Positions 34,447-36,163 of a stretch of DNA of 36,163 bases are shown here, piece by piece. Made by a program: the position numbers and the translations under genes. Every line of letters starts with the position of its first letter. Positions within the stretch are counted from its first letter, which is position 1. The stretch is from an uncultured Clostridia bacterium (lineage in GTDB: Bacteria > Bacillota > Clostridia > UBA1381), in the NCBI GenBank assembly GCA_910579415.1, contig CAJTUY010000013.1, positions 11,415 through 47,577 on the forward strand, given 5' to 3'. A model generated the notes under the pieces. That model worked only from the letters and a program-made list of their open reading frames with translations. It made no database searches and had not been told where the DNA came from.

Positions 34447-36135
34447 TTATTGTGTTAGCCATCCATCAACACATGCTTGAATTCCGCATCGCCAATGATG
34501 TTCATCCGTTGCTTTTTCGCATAACATAATAGAAATATCAAGGAATTTCCGAATATCCGATGGAACAGGAGTAGTCTTATAATTATAAGCATTATCTACA
34601 ATTCTCATAAATTGCTCCAATTCAAGTGGTATAATTTTCGATTTGCCACCATAAAAGGATATTGATAGATGATTTAGTCCATAAAAATGTGCAAATGTTG
34701 CAGGATTAATGGTTGGTGCAATAAATAAACAGTATGTGTCTTTGCCTGTTTTCTTTTTTAATTGTCCATAATGACGTGCAACAGACTCACTTTCTGATTC
34801 ATATTGACGTTGACCTGCCTGCATAGTAACTTCTACTGATAAGGAAAAATCCTCGTAATCACACTCAATATCAGGCATATTTCCTGCAGCGGTAGATAGC
34901 GGCTGTCCAACATCATCAAAATTAAAATTCCCTTTGATATTACCACCATCAAGCATAGTCATAGCTCGCCATGTATTATATTCAAGCATCAAAGGCGCAT
35001 CATAATACCCGTCTGAAATAATTTCATTAAAAGTATCCATAATTTCTGAATACAATGCATATGATTTTATTTCAGAAACTTGTTCGTGAATTACTGAATC
35101 TTTATGTTTTCTTACAACCTCATCTCGTAAATCCTTTAATTCCTCAAGGCTTTTAGATATCAACTGCCTTTTTGTAAAGGAACTAATACGCATAAGTACA
35201 TCAATAATATTATCCTTATTATCAGTATATAACATTGGCGTATTGGAGTCGAAGAGATATTCTTTGTATGCTTTCGTATCATTTATAAATACCGGATCAC
35301 GTTGAACTGTTGCTAAAATAAAATCAACTTCGGGTATTTTATTAGAAAAAATAGATATCGAACGATTTTTATGCGCTATAGAAATAAGCCCCGTATATCT
35401 TAAATACCGAAAACACGCATCCGTATAATCCCGCATATTGCTTTTTTGTGTAGAGATAAATTTTCTTAAACTTGCGTCTCTTGTTTCTCTTGTCTTTGTT
35501 TTTCCCGCAGCAATTCTATCTTTATGTATTTCTAAAATAGTATTTTCCCATACTTCATTTACAAATCGTTTATACTGTCCTTTATTCAGTTTTTTATCTT
35601 CCCTAAACTGTATGATAGCAGTTTCTATGTCATTAAATTTATGATAGTTTGTTAATTGAACAGCAAAAATCTTAAATTCATCAAATGTGATATAGTCTAA
35701 TTCTCGTATCAATCTTAGAATTTCCAAATACGGCCGTATATAAAAAGTACCTTCAATGTTTGGATTTTCTATATGATAAGGTGACGGTAATTGGAATTTT
35801 AGCAATTGGCGTAAAAATATTTCTTGCGGACGTTTGCCATAAATAAATGCTTGTCCCGCCTTTGTGAGCTGTATGTAAGGTTTTAAATCAATAAAGCCTA
35901 AAGCTTTTGGTGCACGAGTAATCCTATCGCGCGCACTAAGAGCTTTGTCTTTCGGCGATCCTTGCCCCTCAAAGAAACTACTTTGTGCTAATTCATCAAT
36001 AAATTATTCTTGAGTTGCTGTATTCCACACTTCACCTGAAAATTTTTCGTTCAACAATCGTATCTCTGGTAACATCTTTGCAGGGGTTCTTGGTGATGTT
36101 GTAAAAAATAATATTTTATTCTTTATTCTTGCCAT
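34447..36135 (-). pseudogene. AlwI-family type II restriction endonuclease gene with an in-frame stop
   Basis: Full-length frame from ATG 36135 (GGGGGAAG upstream) to the stop at 34447 would encode 562 residues, but codon 44 is TAA (36004-36006). The 43 residues before it (MARIKNKILFF, NEKFSGEVWNTATQE) and the frame after it (FIDELAQSSFF, KALGFIDLKPYIQLT, LRQLLKFQLPSPYH) read as one continuous AlwI-family N-terminus. One C-to-T change from CAA would explain the stop. The nuclease core PDIE (about 421-424) and VEVT (434-437) fits a PD-(D/E)xK active site. AlwI cuts near GGATC; this protein's target is only inferred from family. No start with an RBS was found shortly after the stop; the first in-frame candidate is a TTG at 35805, which would lose 110 residues. 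Cognate methyltransferase genes would be expected to the right, off the window. Confidence 0.85.
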
Positions 36136-36163
36136 AACATACTTCCCCCTTTATAATTTTTAA

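Larger units (their letters stand above)
31110..36163. mobile_element. Probable integrated island carried by a large serine recombinase (right end off window)
   Basis: A large serine recombinase, a TnpW-like small gene, an iteron-like non-coding block, two genes of unknown role and a restriction gene follow each other to the window edge. Large serine recombinases usually sit at one end of their element, so the left end is likely between 31029 and 31125. Neither attachment site nor a target duplication can be seen, and no conjugation gene is in view. Limits are inferred. Confidence 0.55.

Noticed and set aside
34447..35805. Intact 452-residue restriction enzyme starting at TTG 35805
   Set aside because: No RBS, and family-like sequence continues upstream in frame through the TAA at 36004 to an ATG with a good RBS.

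Overview
The window looks like the chromosome of a low-GC, plant-fibre-degrading anaerobe of the Firmicutes, most likely a gut Clostridia. Supporting signs are the Firmicutes-type class III fructose-1,6-bisphosphatase, a SpoVD-like transpeptidase with two PASTA domains, a MurE with the DNPR (meso-diaminopimelate) motif, AGGAGG ribosome-binding sites, good sigma-A promoters (TTGNNN-17-TATAAT type), and very large multidomain secreted pectin enzymes. The species cannot be named from sequence alone.

Layout. (1) 1-240: 3' end of an aldolase-family gene and its terminator. (2) 380-8387: a large secreted SGNH-type esterase gene (minus strand) diverges from a plus-strand operon azlC-azlD-fbp-acetylesterase (CE12-like). 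(3) 8421-10748: a multi-sensor diguanylate cyclase. (4) 10855-22604: a division and cell wall (dcw) cluster on the minus strand, in transcription order mraZ-rsmH-ftsL-spoVD/ftsI-murE-murF-mraY-ftsW-murG-hisS. It is driven by a sigma-A promoter overlapped by MraZ-type TGGGAG repeats. murD, murC, murB and ftsQ are absent from it. murF carries a frameshift near its 3' end. (5) 22975-25937: tex and lgt on the plus strand from their own promoter. (6) 25953-30704: a 1583-residue secreted rhamnogalacturonan lyase (PL11). (7) 30855-31019: a 54-residue membrane protein. (8) 31110 to the right edge: a probable mobile island. It has a large serine recombinase, a small TnpW-like gene, a 470-bp non-coding block with three iteron-like repeats on a 68-69 bp period, a DUF6809-like gene coupled to an unknown exported protein, and an AlwI-family restriction endonuclease gene interrupted by an in-frame TAA.

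How the genes work together. The PL11 lyase, the secreted SGNH esterase and the signal-less CE12-like esterase fit one pathway: cutting and deacetylating rhamnogalacturonan I outside the cell, with final deacetylation inside. The two secreted-enzyme genes lie 22 kb apart but share similar promoter and leader sequences, which suggests common control. The dcw block makes and exports lipid II and builds the septum.

The best candidates for something undescribed are the island's repeat region with the DUF6809/exported-protein pair, and the uncharacterised middle modules of the PL11 lyase. The two broken genes (murF and the AlwI-type nuclease) need checking against reads before any biology is built on them.
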